Source: Bacteroidales bacterium
GTDB lineage: Bacteria; Bacteroidota; Bacteroidia; Bacteroidales; UBA1715
DNA: 64,000 nt
Reading direction: 5' to 3'
Assembly (NCBI GenBank): GCA_016714605.1
Contig: JADKDL010000013.1
Location: forward strand, 144,094 to 208,093
The translations under genes were made by a program, and so were the position numbers. Below the pieces are notes generated by a model that was not told where the DNA came from, did not search any database, and was given only the letters and a program-made list of their open reading frames with translations. Below are positions 1-9,379 of the stretch, one piece after another; within the stretch, counting starts at the first letter, position 1, and each line of letters opens with the position of its first letter.

Positions 1-1
1 A

Positions 2-505
2 ACAACAAAAATGGACAGCAATTTTGCCGATGGATGGTTTGGTAAAGCTGTAATTATGTATTATAAAAAGGAGTATACCAAGGCAGAAAAATTTATTCTT
101 GCAGCAATAAAAATAAATGAAGATTGTTCGGAATATTTATTTACTTACGGAAATATACTTCTGGAGAAAAAGGAATACGATAAGGCCATTGAACTGTACA
201 AAAAAGCTTTAGATATTTCTGAGTTTGAAAAAGAATACTGGATAAGTTACGCTCTCGGATTAAAAGAGAATAATGATATTACAGAAGCAATAGAAGTTCT
301 GTTAAAAGCTTTAGATTTCTTTGAAAATGATACAGAAATAATATTTACTCTTGCAGCTTGCTACCTTCATAATAAGAATTTTACAGAAGCTGAAAATTAC
401 ATAAAAAAAGGATTAAGTTTGGAATCAGATAGTCTTGATTTGTTTTTTGAAAATTTTGAATTGACTCCAGAAGAAGAGATCTTTTTTAAAAAAAATATGA
501 ACTAA
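2..505 (+). CDS. TPR-repeat protein, C-terminal part (cut by window edge)
   Basis: This is the C-terminal part of a tetratricopeptide-repeat protein. The frame is open to the left edge, so the ATG at 11 is probably internal. At least four 34-residue helical hairpins are visible, with the TPR pattern of small residues at positions 8 and 20 and repeated phrases such as KKEYTKAEKFI, KKEYDKAIELY and NKNFTEAENYI. TPR arrays are protein-protein interaction scaffolds, and no partner can be deduced here. No enzymatic domain or membrane segment is present in the visible part. The next gene starts 9 bases after the stop, so the two are probably co-transcribed. Confidence 0.8.
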   Translation, partial: TTKMDSNFADGWFGKAVIMYYKKEYTKAEKFILAAIKINEDCSEYLFTYGNILLEKKEYDKAIELYKKALDISEFEKEYWISYALGLKENNDITEAIEVLLKALDFFENDTEIIFTLAACYLHNKNFTEAENYIKKGLSLESDSLDLFFENFELTPEEEIFFKKNMN

Positions 506-514
506 TCTAAAATA

Positions 515-1285
515 ATGATACATAGAATTCCTTTCCTCCCAAAACGAACCGACAAACCTAGAAATGCCGGAATTTCAATGATTATTGACAAAGGGCTTAG
601 TTCCATTGAGGCGCAAGGCATGGCAGATGCGTGCGAGAAATATATAGATTTTGTTAAATTCGGATTTGGCACTGCTCTTATTTCTCCTAATCTGAAAGAA
701 AAGATTGCTATTTACAAAAATGCCGGAATTATTCCTTATTGTGGAGGCTCACTTTTCGAAATTTTCATATTAAGAAATATGTATTCTGAATTTGTTGAAT
801 ATATAAAATCTCTCGAACTTACTCACGTAGAAGTATCTGATGGTTCTATAACCTTAGACCATAAAAAGAAACTCCAATTTATAGAGAAGCTCTCGTTGGA
901 ATTTACAGTAATATCGGAAGTAGGTTATAAAACTACCGACCGTGAACTTACCGACGATGAGTGGACTAAGATGATGCTCGACGAGCTTAGCGCCGGTTCG
1001 TGGAAGGTAATAGGCGAAGCCAGAGAAAGTGGCACAATAGGTATTTATAATGCCGATGGTTCACCAAACAGAAAGCTTATTGACGGGATTCTTGAAAAAG
1101 TTCCAGCAGACAGCATTATTTGGGAAGCTCCGCAAAAAGCTCAGCAGGCTATGTTTATTAAACTTATTGGTTCTGAAGTAAACTTAGGAAATATTTCTAC
1201 CTCAGAGGTTATTGCTTTAGAAGCTCTCAGACAGGGTTTACGGGGCGATACATTCTTCGAATTCATACCAAAAAGTTATATCTAG
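515..1285 (+). CDS. comA: Phosphosulfolactate synthase (ComA family)
   Basis: This is a 256-residue protein of the ComA family, the full usual length. Family members add sulfite to phosphoenolpyruvate to make (2R)-phospho-3-sulfolactate, the first step of archaeal coenzyme M synthesis. The N-terminal PRNAGISMIIDKG, the VKFGFGTAL strand, the HVEVSDGSI segment and the LIGSEVNLGNIS stretch match the family TIM barrel. No other coenzyme M gene is nearby. In Bacteroidota the product may feed another sulfonate pathway, which is an inference. The gene follows the TPR gene by 9 bases, so they probably form one unit. Confidence 0.85.
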   Translation: MIHRIPFLPKRTDKPRNAGISMIIDKGLSSIEAQGMADACEKYIDFVKFGFGTALISPNLKEKIAIYKNAGIIPYCGGSLFEIFILRNMYSEFVEYIKSLELTHVEVSDGSITLDHKKKLQFIEKLSLEFTVISEVGYKTTDRELTDDEWTKMMLDELSAGSWKVIGEARESGTIGIYNADGSPNRKLIDGILEKVPADSIIWEAPQKAQQAMFIKLIGSEVNLGNISTSEVIALEALRQGLRGDTFFEFIPKSYI

Positions 1286-1403
1286 CAGTGTTGCAATAGC
1301 AGAAAAGCTGTTAATTGCAATACTTGTAGTAAAGTCGGGAATATAGTTTTGCACTATTTTCGACTTTGCTGTATTTGCAAATAAATTCAACGGAAAATCT
1401 CGG

Positions 1404-1593
1404 TTCGGCTTAGGCTGTGCCTAAGTCGTTTATATTTTACAAGGCTTTGCCTTTCTTTAAAATTATTTTACAGCAATTTTAAGCTTTTCAAAATTTCAAA
1501 TATACAAGTTAAATCTGCATATATGTTTATTTTTTAATTTATAGGCAATAGCCTATTGAAATATGACCAGTTCAGGCACAGCCTGAGCTGAAC
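1404..1593. repeat. Intergenic element of paired short palindromes (MITE/REP-like)
   Basis: The 518-bp gap between comA and the alcohol dehydrogenase has no credible gene. It holds four perfect short palindromes: CTTAGGC-TGT-GCCTAAG (1409-1425), AAGGC-TTT-GCCTT (1441-1453), ATAGGC-AATA-GCCTAT (1541-1556) and TCAGGC-ACA-GCCTGA (1572-1586). The first and last, with flanks, are inverted imperfect copies of each other, and the inner two resemble each other when one is reversed. The whole could fold as one large imperfect hairpin. No transposase is adjacent. It looks like a non-coding repeat of the REP or MITE kind, but copy number cannot be seen here. Confidence 0.5.
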
Positions 1594-1803
1594 GGGGTTA
1601 TTCCTTGATAGAATTTATATAGAAAAAAGTGAAAAATTAAAAATTACATCAATCTTTTAAAACATACTTCACTTACAAGTAATAAAAATACCCTACTTTA
1701 GTCGCCGATATTTGTATTATTATGCTTTTGAATAAATCGCGTAATATATTCTAATAAATAATTAATTATAAACTAATTGAATTAATATTTTAATAATACT
1801 ATT

Positions 1804-2955
1804 ATGAATAATTTTGAATTTCACAACCCAACCAAACTCATATTTGGTAAAGGAACTATAAGTAATTTGGACAAGTTAATTGCTCCTGAAAAAAAAATAT
1901 TACTCACCTATGGTGGCGGAAGTATAAAAAAAAATGGAGTTTATGATCAAGTAAAAAAAGCTCTTAAAAATCATAATGTAATAGAATTCGGAGGCATTGA
2001 ACCCAATCCGAAGTATGAAACATTACTGAAAGCGGTAGAATTAGTAAAAAAAGAAAACATTGATTTTCTCTTACCAGTAGGGGGAGGGTCGGTAATAGAC
2101 GGAACTAAATTCATAGCAGCTGCGGTGAAATTAGATTCAGACCCTTGGAATATTTTAAATGGCAAAGCTCAAATAAAAGCTGCATTGCCAATAGGAGCTA
2201 TACTTACATTGCCAGCTACCGGTACTGAAATGAATGGTAATTCGGTAATCTCAAAATTAGCAACCAAAGAGAAATATGGCTTTTCGAGCAAATATGTTTA
2301 TCCAGTATTTTCAATACTCGATCCGGAAACATGCTTTTCGCTTCCTGATATTCAAATAGCAAATGGAATAGTTGATGCTTTTGTTCATGTTATGGAACAG
2401 TATCTTACCTATCCGGTAAATAGTCCGCTGCAAGACCGCATGGCAGAGTCGATACTTATAACACTAACTGAGGTTGGCCCTAAAGCACTGAAAAATAAAA
2501 CGGACTACAATGAAATGGCAAATTTCATGTGGTGTGCAACAATGGCTTTAAATGGCGCTATATCAAGAGGTGTGGCAGAAGACTGGACAACACATATCAT
2601 TGGACATGAGCTTACCGCTCTGCATGAAATAGACCATGCACAAACCCTTGCTGTTGTGCTACCGGGTGTAATGAGTGTAATGAGAGAAAATAAAAAAGAA
2701 AAAATTCTACAGTACGGTCAGCGTGTATGGGGGGTAAATTCTAGTAATGCAAACACTGCAATAGACGAAACAATTGCTAAGACCGAACAGTTTTTTGAGT
2801 CTATGGGAATACCTACCAAATTGAACAAATACAGTGTTGGTCAAGATACAATAGACACAATAGTTAAAAGATTTACCGACAGAAAATCGGTTTTTGGCGA
2901 AAAAGGCGATGTAAATCCTGATGCTGTTAGAAAAATACTTGAAATTAGAAAATAA
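1804..2955 (+). CDS. yqhD: Iron-containing alcohol dehydrogenase, YqhD/BdhA type
   Basis: This is a 383-residue group III metal-dependent alcohol dehydrogenase. It matches the NADPH-dependent YqhD/butanol dehydrogenase subfamily, which reduces short-chain aldehydes in the cytoplasm. Visible landmarks are the N-terminal NPTKLIFGKG, the nucleotide-binding GGGSIKK and GGGSVIDGTKF, and LPATGTEMNGNSV. The metal ligands are the Asp in GIVDAFVHVMEQ, the His of that helix, and the histidines of IIGHELTALHEIDHAQ. Length is typical. It stands alone after a 518-bp gap and is followed by a strong terminator, so it is probably monocistronic. Physiological substrate is unknown; aldehyde detoxification is the usual role. 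Confidence 0.92.
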   Translation: MNNFEFHNPTKLIFGKGTISNLDKLIAPEKKILLTYGGGSIKKNGVYDQVKKALKNHNVIEFGGIEPNPKYETLLKAVELVKKENIDFLLPVGGGSVIDGTKFIAAAVKLDSDPWNILNGKAQIKAALPIGAILTLPATGTEMNGNSVISKLATKEKYGFSSKYVYPVFSILDPETCFSLPDIQIANGIVDAFVHVMEQYLTYPVNSPLQDRMAESILITLTEVGPKALKNKTDYNEMANFMWCATMALNGAISRGVAEDWTTHIIGHELTALHEIDHAQTLAVVLPGVMSVMRENKKEKILQYGQRVWGVNSSNANTAIDETIAKTEQFFESMGIPTKLNKYSVGQDTIDTIVKRFTDRKSVFGEKGDVNPDAVRKILEIRK

Positions 2956-2988
2956 AAGATAAGAAGTTATACTTTTATTGTTACTATT

Positions 2989-3046
2989 AAAGGTGCATTT
3001 GAGAAACTATTTTAAATTTGTTTCTTAAATGCACCTTTTTTTATTT
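2989..3046 (+). terminator. Rho-independent terminator of the alcohol dehydrogenase gene
   Basis: Inverted arms AAAGGTGCATTT and AAATGCACCTTT (allowing a longer, imperfect stem through GAGAAAC/GTTTCTT) are followed directly by a T-rich run. It lies 33 bases after the stop codon and reads in the plus direction. Confidence 0.9.
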
Positions 3047-3083
3047 TAACACATTCAACTAAACAAGAATTTGATTTACAAGT

Positions 3084-4021
3084 ATGAAAGAAATCTTTAA
3101 CCTTTCCAAGCGTTTTATAAAGGAACATTACAATAAGCAACTGTATCTTTCATTTTTCTTAGTTACCTCATTTTTCATATTTGTAAACTATTATGGGGGA
3201 CGAGAAAAATATATAATTCACAAATCATTTTTTAAGAATCATTTACCGTGGGTATTTTTGTAATTCATACCGTTTCTTATGTTTCAGTACTGTTTCTTAT
3301 AAAAATATTCAGAAAAAACACTACATTCTTTACCTCTATAGAGTTTTGGATAAAAATAATAGCAATCCTATTTTTGTTGAGCTTAGATAGAGCTCTTTCA
3401 TTTTATTCTCTTGCCTCCGATTTGCCATTTCAGGCTTCAATATATGTACACCGAAACGTTAAAAATGTTTTTTGGATAGTTTCGATACTCATACCATGCT
3501 ATATAATGTATAGGGTATGGGACAAAAAAACGGATAATAATTTCTATGGATTCTCATTTAAAAATTTATCAATAAAAACCATACTTTCTCTGCTTTCTAT
3601 AGTTGTTTTCTTAACACTAATAGCTTCATTTTCCGACGATTTTCAGCACCAATATCCCAGTTATAAAGAAAAATACGGACTGTACTTCATTGAAAACAAC
3701 ATCTTAGAAAAATGGCAAACGGTAGCAATCTTTGAATTTTGCTATTTGTTCGATTTTATTTCTGTTGAATTAATTTTCAGAGGATTCTTAATACTGGCAT
3801 TGGTTAAATTTCTCAATAAAGATACCATATTGCCCATGGTTACGCTTTATGTGGTTTTACACTTTGGCAAACCATTAGGCGAAACCATAAGTTCAGCTTT
3901 TGGAGGGTATATACTGGGGGTCGTTGCTTATTACACCAGAAGTATATGGTTAGGTATTATTTTACATATTAGTTTAGCATTTTTCATGGATTTTTTTGCA
4001 TTTTTGCAGCATCTGATATAG
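3084..4021 (+). CDS. CPBP-family membrane protein, frame broken at 3255-3259
   Basis: This multi-spanning membrane protein resembles CPBP (CaaX protease and bacteriocin-processing) intramembrane proteases. Reading from ATG 3084 gives MKEIFNLSKRF and a transmembrane segment, then stops just after a run of five T. Adding one T joins it without loss to the frame at 3248-4021 (PWVF-FVIHTVSY). Family landmarks are VELIFRGF (only the second Glu of the usual EExxxR), HFGKPLGE and a C-terminal LHISLAFFMDF with a candidate metal-binding His. The missing first Glu makes protease activity uncertain. The phosphatase gene follows 22 bases later. The break is probably a sequencing error, but T-tract phase variation is possible. 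Confidence 0.7.
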
Positions 4022-4043
4022 AGACAATAAAACGTTAATAAAA

Positions 4044-4520
4044 ATGGATAAAACAAAAATACTTTTCGTTTGCTTAGGAAATATCTGCAGGTCTCCATCG
4101 GCAGAGGGGGTGATGAAAGCATTTGTTGCTAAGAGAAATCTTGAAGATTATTTTGAGATTGACTCTGCCGGAACCGTGGCCAATCATGTTGGCGAAAAAG
4201 CCGATAGTAGATCGCGAAAACACGCTGCAAACCGTGGATATGATCTTACTAGCATTTCTAGAAAAATAAAATATCCCGACGATTTTGAATATTTTGATTT
4301 AATAATCGGGATGGATAATAATAATGTTGCCGATTTAAAAAGAATGTCAACAACCGAAAAGCATAAAAATAAAATAAAACTAATGACAGACTACTGCACT
4401 TCAATTAATGCAGATTCTGTACCCGACCCATATTACGGAGGAGCAGACGGTTTTGAATTGGTGATTGATATTCTGGAAGATGCTTGCAATGGGCTGTTAA
4501 ATGAATTACTAAAAAAATAG
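4044..4520 (+). CDS. Low-molecular-weight protein tyrosine phosphatase
   Basis: This 158-residue cytoplasmic phosphatase hydrolyses phosphotyrosine. The signature CLGNICRS at residues 10-17 supplies the nucleophilic Cys and phosphate-binding Arg, and the late VPDPYYGG segment holds the general-acid Asp and the two family tyrosines. Length is typical. It follows the CPBP gene closely. A BY-kinase (Wzc-like) is encoded at 19.5-22 kb, and such kinases are often countered by this phosphatase class, but here the two genes are 15 kb apart, so a link is speculative. Confidence 0.92.
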   Translation: MDKTKILFVCLGNICRSPSAEGVMKAFVAKRNLEDYFEIDSAGTVANHVGEKADSRSRKHAANRGYDLTSISRKIKYPDDFEYFDLIIGMDNNNVADLKRMSTTEKHKNKIKLMTDYCTSINADSVPDPYYGGADGFELVIDILEDACNGLLNELLKK

Positions 4521-4616
4521 AAGCGTTTAATAATAATAAAAATAACCTATTTTCTTTTTATCAATAGATAAGTTATTGAAATACAAGAAAATTGCACTAT
4601 AATACAAGAAAATATT

Positions 4617-5246
4617 ATGACAGAATTTTGGGAATCAAGTTTTAGAGATAAACAGGTAATGTGGGGGTGGGAGCCAACCCCTTCTGCAATAATGGCTTTA
4701 GAATTATTTAAAAAACATGATTTAAATAATATACTTATTCCCGGTTTTGGATACGGTAGAAATGGTAAGATTTTTATTGATAATGGATTGAACGTAACCG
4801 GTATAGAGATTTCCCAAACAGCAATTGATTTAGCAAAAACACACTTTGGAGAAAGCTTAAATATACATCATGGTTCGGTAAATGATATGCCGTTTGATCA
4901 GGAACATTTCGATGGAATATTCTGCTATGCCTTAATTCATTTATTAAATCAGGAAGAAAGAGAAAATTTGATTAAAAATTGCTACAATCAACTTATTGCT
5001 AATGGGTACATGCTTTTTGTAGCAATTTCAAAAAAAGATGCAAGATATGGTCAAGGAAAAGAAATTGGTATAGATACATTTCAATCACCTATTGGTGTAA
5101 CTTTTTTCTTCTACGATGCTGATTCGGTTGAAAAAGAATTTGGAAAATTTGGTTTAGTTGAAGCCGAAGAAATTGTTGAACCTGAAAATGTTTTAGCAAA
5201 TAAGCCCAGCCTAAGGTTTTGGAAAATATTATGTAAAAAAAAGTAA
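4617..5246 (+). CDS. Class I SAM-dependent methyltransferase
   Basis: This 209-residue protein has a Rossmann methyltransferase fold. Motif I is the IPGFGYGRNG strand-loop, followed by the acidic end of strand 2 (VTGIEIS) and the DMPFDQEHFDGIFCY motif that binds the adenine and leads into strand 4. The N-terminal FWESSFRDKQVMWGWEPTPSA resembles the TPMT/tellurite-resistance-like group. The substrate cannot be told from sequence. It is a small soluble cytoplasmic enzyme with no signal peptide. The 96-bp gap upstream and 234-bp gap downstream suggest a single-gene unit. Confidence 0.8.
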   Translation: MTEFWESSFRDKQVMWGWEPTPSAIMALELFKKHDLNNILIPGFGYGRNGKIFIDNGLNVTGIEISQTAIDLAKTHFGESLNIHHGSVNDMPFDQEHFDGIFCYALIHLLNQEERENLIKNCYNQLIANGYMLFVAISKKDARYGQGKEIGIDTFQSPIGVTFFFYDADSVEKEFGKFGLVEAEEIVEPENVLANKPSLRFWKILCKKK

Positions 5247-5480
5247 TTAAGCCAATTCTTCTCAATTTTCTTAAACGAAGCTTACACAAAAAAGAAAAGA
5301 ACATTGTTTTAATTATATGGGCATAAAATCAAATTTATCCAAACATAAAAATCAAAAAAAAACTGATAAAATATTCCAAGACAAATTAGTTTATTAAATG
5401 CAATAAATAAGTAATGTCCTTATAACTATGGTTGAAAAAAGAAATAGATTTGTCTTTATTGTTTTTTATTTAAGCCCCTT

Positions 5481-7607
5481 ATGAGATTTAATATTTCTAT
5501 TAGAGAAAAATTAGTTGTTTATTTTGTTTCATTAGGAATATTAGCTATAATTTTAGTTGGGGTATATTCATTTTCAAGCGCCAGAAAGGCAATAATTGAA
5601 AGATCATTTCATCAACTTACCTCAATCAAAGAGGTAAAAAAAGATAGATTACACCGCTTTTTTCTTGATAGAAACAGAGATTTAGGTTACATATCCGATT
5701 CGGAAGAGATTGCTAAAATGCTAAAAAGTATGTATGCCAAAACAGACATACTTTTAGAAAAAGATTCATTCTCAACAAGACTAACCGATGATTTTTTAAA
5801 AAAAGGCAACTACTTTTCAAAACTCATAATAAGCGACACAAACGGCTGCTACATTGAATTAAAAACCAATAAGAAACATGCTTTCATAAAAAATGAGTTT
5901 CAATCGAAATCTCCTTACAAAGATTTATTGATAAAAATAAAGAGATTTAATCAAACCTGCATTCAAGACTTCACAACAAACGATTCTAGCTCTACTCTGC
6001 TTATAGGTGCTCCTATAAAAAACACAAAAAATCAAACAATTGGAACTATAATTTTAGCTATTCCCCAAAACGCAATTAATGAAATTATGTATGAAGATAA
6101 AGCTCATACAGGAATTGGTGAAAGTGGAGAATCTTATCTGGTTGGCAGCGATTATATAATGAGAACTGAGTCGAGATTCAATAAAAATTCAGCATTGTTT
6201 CAAAGCGTAAAAACTGAAAGTGTAATAAATGCTTTAAATGGCAATTCGGGTACTAAAGTGCTTAAAGACTACAGAAATATAACTGTTTTGAGTTCGTACA
6301 GTCTTATAAATGTAAGAGGGATTAGATGGGTTATTTTAGTGGAAATAGACTTCAAAGAAGTAATGACTCCCATTTACAAAATAAGAAACGATATTATTCT
6401 TATGAGTTCATTTATTTCTATGACATTCTTTTTTGTTTCATTTATGATTTCAAAACGCATTACCGATCCACTGATTAGATTGAGTAAAGCAACCATGGAG
6501 ATAGCTTCTGGCAAATACGGCAAAAAGCTGCCTATAGAATATGCCGATGAAATAGGCGAACTTACTGAGTCATTCAACACCATGTCTGTTCAAATAAGAG
6601 AACAAACCAAGGAACTCAAAGAACGCGAGAAAAGACTAAACCACTTTTATGAAGCAACTACAGACGGCATCATTCTTCATGATCGTGGTGTTCCGGTTTT
6701 GGTAAATCAAGCTATATGCAAACTTACCTATTACTCTCAAAGTGAACTTTTGCAATTGCTTATAGGGGAAATATTCTCCATAAGCGATTATGAAAGTTAT
6801 ATAATGCATCCGAATAAATCTTTCTCTTATGAAACCTTGTGCTATAGAAAAGATGGTACATTTTTTCACATTGAAATACAAGAAAAACCTATTGAATTTG
6901 AAGGGAAAATAATAAGCAGTTCTGTAATTAGAGACATATCAGAACGTATTGAAGCAGAAGAAGCAATAAAAAGAGAAAGACAAAAAAGGCTCTCCTCTTT
7001 TATTGATGGCCAAGAGGACGAACGCAAAAGAATTTCTAGAGAATTGCACGATGGCTTAGGGCAAGTTCTTATTGGCATAAAAATGCGATTGGAAGGTGTG
7101 AAATTCAATAATCTGGAAAAAGATAGAGAAACGGTTGATTTTCTTAAAGACCTAACTTCGCAAACGGTTAAAGAGGTACGAAGAATTTCTAACGCTCTTA
7201 TGCCCTCTGCTCTCCGCGAACTAGGATTGGTTATGGCTATTAATAATCTTTGCAAACAGGTAGAACAAAATCATAATAAAGAGATAAATTTCGACTTCGA
7301 TGATAGTGTAAATTTTGACGATGATAGAATTAAAATGTACCTATATAGGGTAATTCAAGAAGCACTCAATAACGCAGTAAAACACAGTGGAGCAACTTGT
7401 ATTAAAGTAATTTTGAAATTAGAAAATAATAATTTACACCTCATAATTGAAGATAATGGAGAAGGCTTTGACATAGCTTCGCTTCAAAATAGTGGAAATG
7501 GTCTTCATAATATGAAAGAGAGAATACAATTACTTAACGGCAAAATAAAAATTATTTCAGGTATAGGCGAAGGAACAATTATAAATGCAAGAATTCCTTT
7601 GGTGTAA
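5481..7607 (+). CDS. Membrane sensor histidine kinase, NarX/LiaS type, with Cache, HAMP and PAS
   Basis: This 708-residue sensor kinase has transmembrane helix 1 at about residues 12-32, a periplasmic double-Cache-like domain to about 300, helix 2 at 303-323, HAMP to about 375, a PAS domain at about 385-490, HisKA_3 at 505-575 and an HATPase domain to the end. The phosphoacceptor is H523 in SRELHDGLGQ. The N box is EALNNAVKHS, and the G1 box is EDNGEGFD with GNGLHNMKERI. The extracellular Cache domain implies a small-molecule ligand that is unknown. The response regulator follows after 21 bases, so the two form an operon and a cognate pair. Confidence 0.92.
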   Translation: MRFNISIREKLVVYFVSLGILAIILVGVYSFSSARKAIIERSFHQLTSIKEVKKDRLHRFFLDRNRDLGYISDSEEIAKMLKSMYAKTDILLEKDSFSTRLTDDFLKKGNYFSKLIISDTNGCYIELKTNKKHAFIKNEFQSKSPYKDLLIKIKRFNQTCIQDFTTNDSSSTLLIGAPIKNTKNQTIGTIILAIPQNAINEIMYEDKAHTGIGESGESYLVGSDYIMRTESRFNKNSALFQSVKTESVINALNGNSGTKVLKDYRNITVLSSYSLINVRGIRWVILVEIDFKEVMTPIYKIRNDIILMSSFISMTFFFVSFMISKRITDPLIRLSKATMEIASGKYGKKLPIEYADEIGELTESFNTMSVQIREQTKELKEREKRLNHFYEATTDGIILHDRGVPVLVNQAICKLTYYSQSELLQLLIGEIFSISDYESYIMHPNKSFSYETLCYRKDGTFFHIEIQEKPIEFEGKIISSSVIRDISERIEAEEAIKRERQKRLSSFIDGQEDERKRISRELHDGLGQVLIGIKMRLEGVKFNNLEKDRETVDFLKDLTSQTVKEVRRISNALMPSALRELGLVMAINNLCKQVEQNHNKEINFDFDDSVNFDDDRIKMYLYRVIQEALNNAVKHSGATCIKVILKLENNNLHLIIEDNGEGFDIASLQNSGNGLHNMKERIQLLNGKIKIISGIGEGTIINARIPLV

Positions 7608-7628
7608 ATACGCTAATAAATACTCATT

Positions 7629-8288
7629 ATGGATAAAATAAAAATATTACTCGTAGATGACCATCAGATTGTAAGAGATGGAATAAAGGCATTAATCATC
7701 GAAGATCGTGAAATCCTTATAATTGGAGAGGCTGCAAGCGGTGTAGAACTTGAAGAGTTACTTGTTTCTCACAAACCCAATGTTATTCTACTAGACATCA
7801 ATTTGCCTGATACAACCGGTATTGATCTTACTAAAAAAATCACCGAACAATATCCTGAAGTGAAAATTCTTATTCTCTCTATGCACATGGGAGAGGAGTT
7901 TATTTGTAATGCAATAGAAGCAGGTGCTAAAGGATATTTACCCAAAACTACCTCGCAAGATGAACTTATTAATGCGATTAAGAAAATAAATTCAGGGGGA
8001 GAATATTATAATAATGACGTATCGGAAGTATTGTTGAAAAGCTACATAAAAAAGACCCAAAATGCGGCAAAGCACAAGCAAGACAAACAAGTAACACTTA
8101 CCAAAAGAGAAGCGGAGATTCTAAAATCGTTTGCTGAAGGTCTAAGCAATCAGGAAATTGCCGATAGACTTTTTATCAGCATTCGCACCGTTGAGTCGCA
8201 CAAAAATAATATTATGCAAAAACTTGAACTTAAATCGACTGTTGAACTGGTGAAATATGCAATAAGAAATAATATTGTTGATTTATAA
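7629..8288 (+). CDS. NarL/FixJ-family response regulator
   Basis: This 219-residue regulator has an N-terminal receiver domain: acidic pair DD at 10-11, phosphoacceptor D56 in VILLDINLPD, and the Lys in GYLPKTTS. It ends in a LuxR-type helix-turn-helix (LTKREAEILKSFAEGLSNQEIA and RTVESHKNNIMQKL). It is the DNA-binding output partner of the kinase immediately upstream. HisKA_3 kinases pair almost always with this class. Targets are not evident in the window. A 29-bp gap separates it from the convergent glycosylase gene. Confidence 0.94.
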   Translation: MDKIKILLVDDHQIVRDGIKALIIEDREILIIGEAASGVELEELLVSHKPNVILLDINLPDTTGIDLTKKITEQYPEVKILILSMHMGEEFICNAIEAGAKGYLPKTTSQDELINAIKKINSGGEYYNNDVSEVLLKSYIKKTQNAAKHKQDKQVTLTKREAEILKSFAEGLSNQEIADRLFISIRTVESHKNNIMQKLELKSTVELVKYAIRNNIVDL

Positions 8289-8317
8289 TCTCATCTAGTC
8301 TTAAATAGAATAGAAGT

Positions 8318-9133
8318 TTAACCGATGTAATACATTTCATTCTGAAAGATTAACAACTTTTCTTTTTCTAATTGATGTACTATTTCATTTAGTTCGTTTG
8401 CTGATGTTTTTAATTCACTGTTCAGCATCTCAAAAGTCTGAGGTTTGTGTAAAACTAAACGAAGAATTTGTCCTCGTTTTTGTCTTTGCGAACCTACAAA
8501 TTTAGATTGTTTTGTGTAGGTTGTCGACAATGAATTCAAGTTACCGAACTGCTTTTTCAGGAACGTTCCGTAATCCATCATTGCCCAGTAAAACATCTTC
8601 GGATTTTCTTTATCAACAACTTGATGTAATACCTGCAAAAGCTTTTGGTCTTCAATTTTTTCTTCCATGCTGAAAAAATGAAAAATCAGAACCTGTCTTA
8701 TATTCGTCTCTATAAATAATTCAGGTTTATTATAAGCATAAACCAAAATTGCTCTAGCAGTTGCTTCGCCAATGCCGGGCAGCTGTTTCAAGTCGTCAAA
8801 AGATTGTGGCAATACCCCCTTATAGTTATTTACTATTATTTCAGAAGCACTTTTCAGGTACTTAGCTCTTCTATTGTAGCCTAAGCCGTTCCATAATAAT
8901 AAAACTTCGTGCAAAGAGGCTTTGGCAATAGCTTCAAAATTGGCAAAAACAGACGAGAACTCGTTAAATTTCTGCATTACCCTATTTACTTGGGTTTGCT
9001 GCAACATAAGTTCCGATAAAAAAACATTATAAGGGCTTGTATCTTCTCTCCAAGGCATGGAACGGTAGTTTTTTTCATAATATCCATAGAGAAGATTTCT
9101 GAATACATTTATTTCAGATAGACTAACATTCAT
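8318..9133 (-). CDS. MutY-like HhH-GPD DNA glycosylase without an Fe-S cluster
   Basis: This 271-residue helix-hairpin-helix glycosylase resembles A/G-mismatch adenine glycosylase MutY. It has the N-terminal SMPWREDTSPYNVFLSELMLQQTQV, with the catalytic-site Glu in LSELMLQQT, and the hairpin LPGIGEATARAIL. Two features differ from classical MutY. The usual catalytic Asp position (LDGNVKRV in MutY) reads FIETNIRQV, with Glu in its place. The four-Cys [4Fe-4S] motif is absent, and the C-terminal 8-oxoG-recognition domain is replaced by a short winged-helix-like tail. It is a base-excision repair enzyme by family; the exact lesion specificity is uncertain. Confidence 0.75.
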   Translation of the reverse strand: MNVSLSEINVFRNLLYGYYEKNYRSMPWREDTSPYNVFLSELMLQQTQVNRVMQKFNEFSSVFANFEAIAKASLHEVLLLWNGLGYNRRAKYLKSASEIIVNNYKGVLPQSFDDLKQLPGIGEATARAILVYAYNKPELFIETNIRQVLIFHFFSMEEKIEDQKLLQVLHQVVDKENPKMFYWAMMDYGTFLKKQFGNLNSLSTTYTKQSKFVGSQRQKRGQILRLVLHKPQTFEMLNSELKTSANELNEIVHQLEKEKLLIFQNEMYYIG

Positions 9134-9246
9134 AACAGACGCATTTCAATTTATGTAATTAAATTTTTAAAAAGAATTAAACAAATAGTTTATAAAATAT
9201 TACACTTCTTTAGCTTATAATACAAAAATTAATAAAATCTAATATC

Positions 9247-9313
9247 TATATTTGCAACCGGAAAAAGTTGCTTACATAATTCTTAAAAATAGTTGTTGAA
9301 AGCCCACTTTTTC
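9247..9313 (+). promoter_or_regulatory. Candidate -7 element and leader hairpin ahead of purL
   Basis: TATATTTG at 9247-9254 fits the Bacteroidota -7 consensus TAnnTTTG, although no clear -33 TTG lies at the right distance. Shortly after the predicted start, GAAAAAGT (9261-9268) and ACTTTTTC (9306-9313) form a perfect 8-bp inverted repeat in a long untranslated leader of about 120 bases. No known purine riboswitch core is recognised. Confidence 0.4.
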
Positions 9314-9379
9314 AAACATATTTAATTTTCATTACCTTATATTTTGTAAATAATTCTGTTAATATCTTACACAATACTT

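Noticed and set aside
9255..9379. Purine riboswitch before purL
   Set aside because: Only a simple 8-bp hairpin is visible; the conserved three-way junction sequences of purine aptamers are not recognised.
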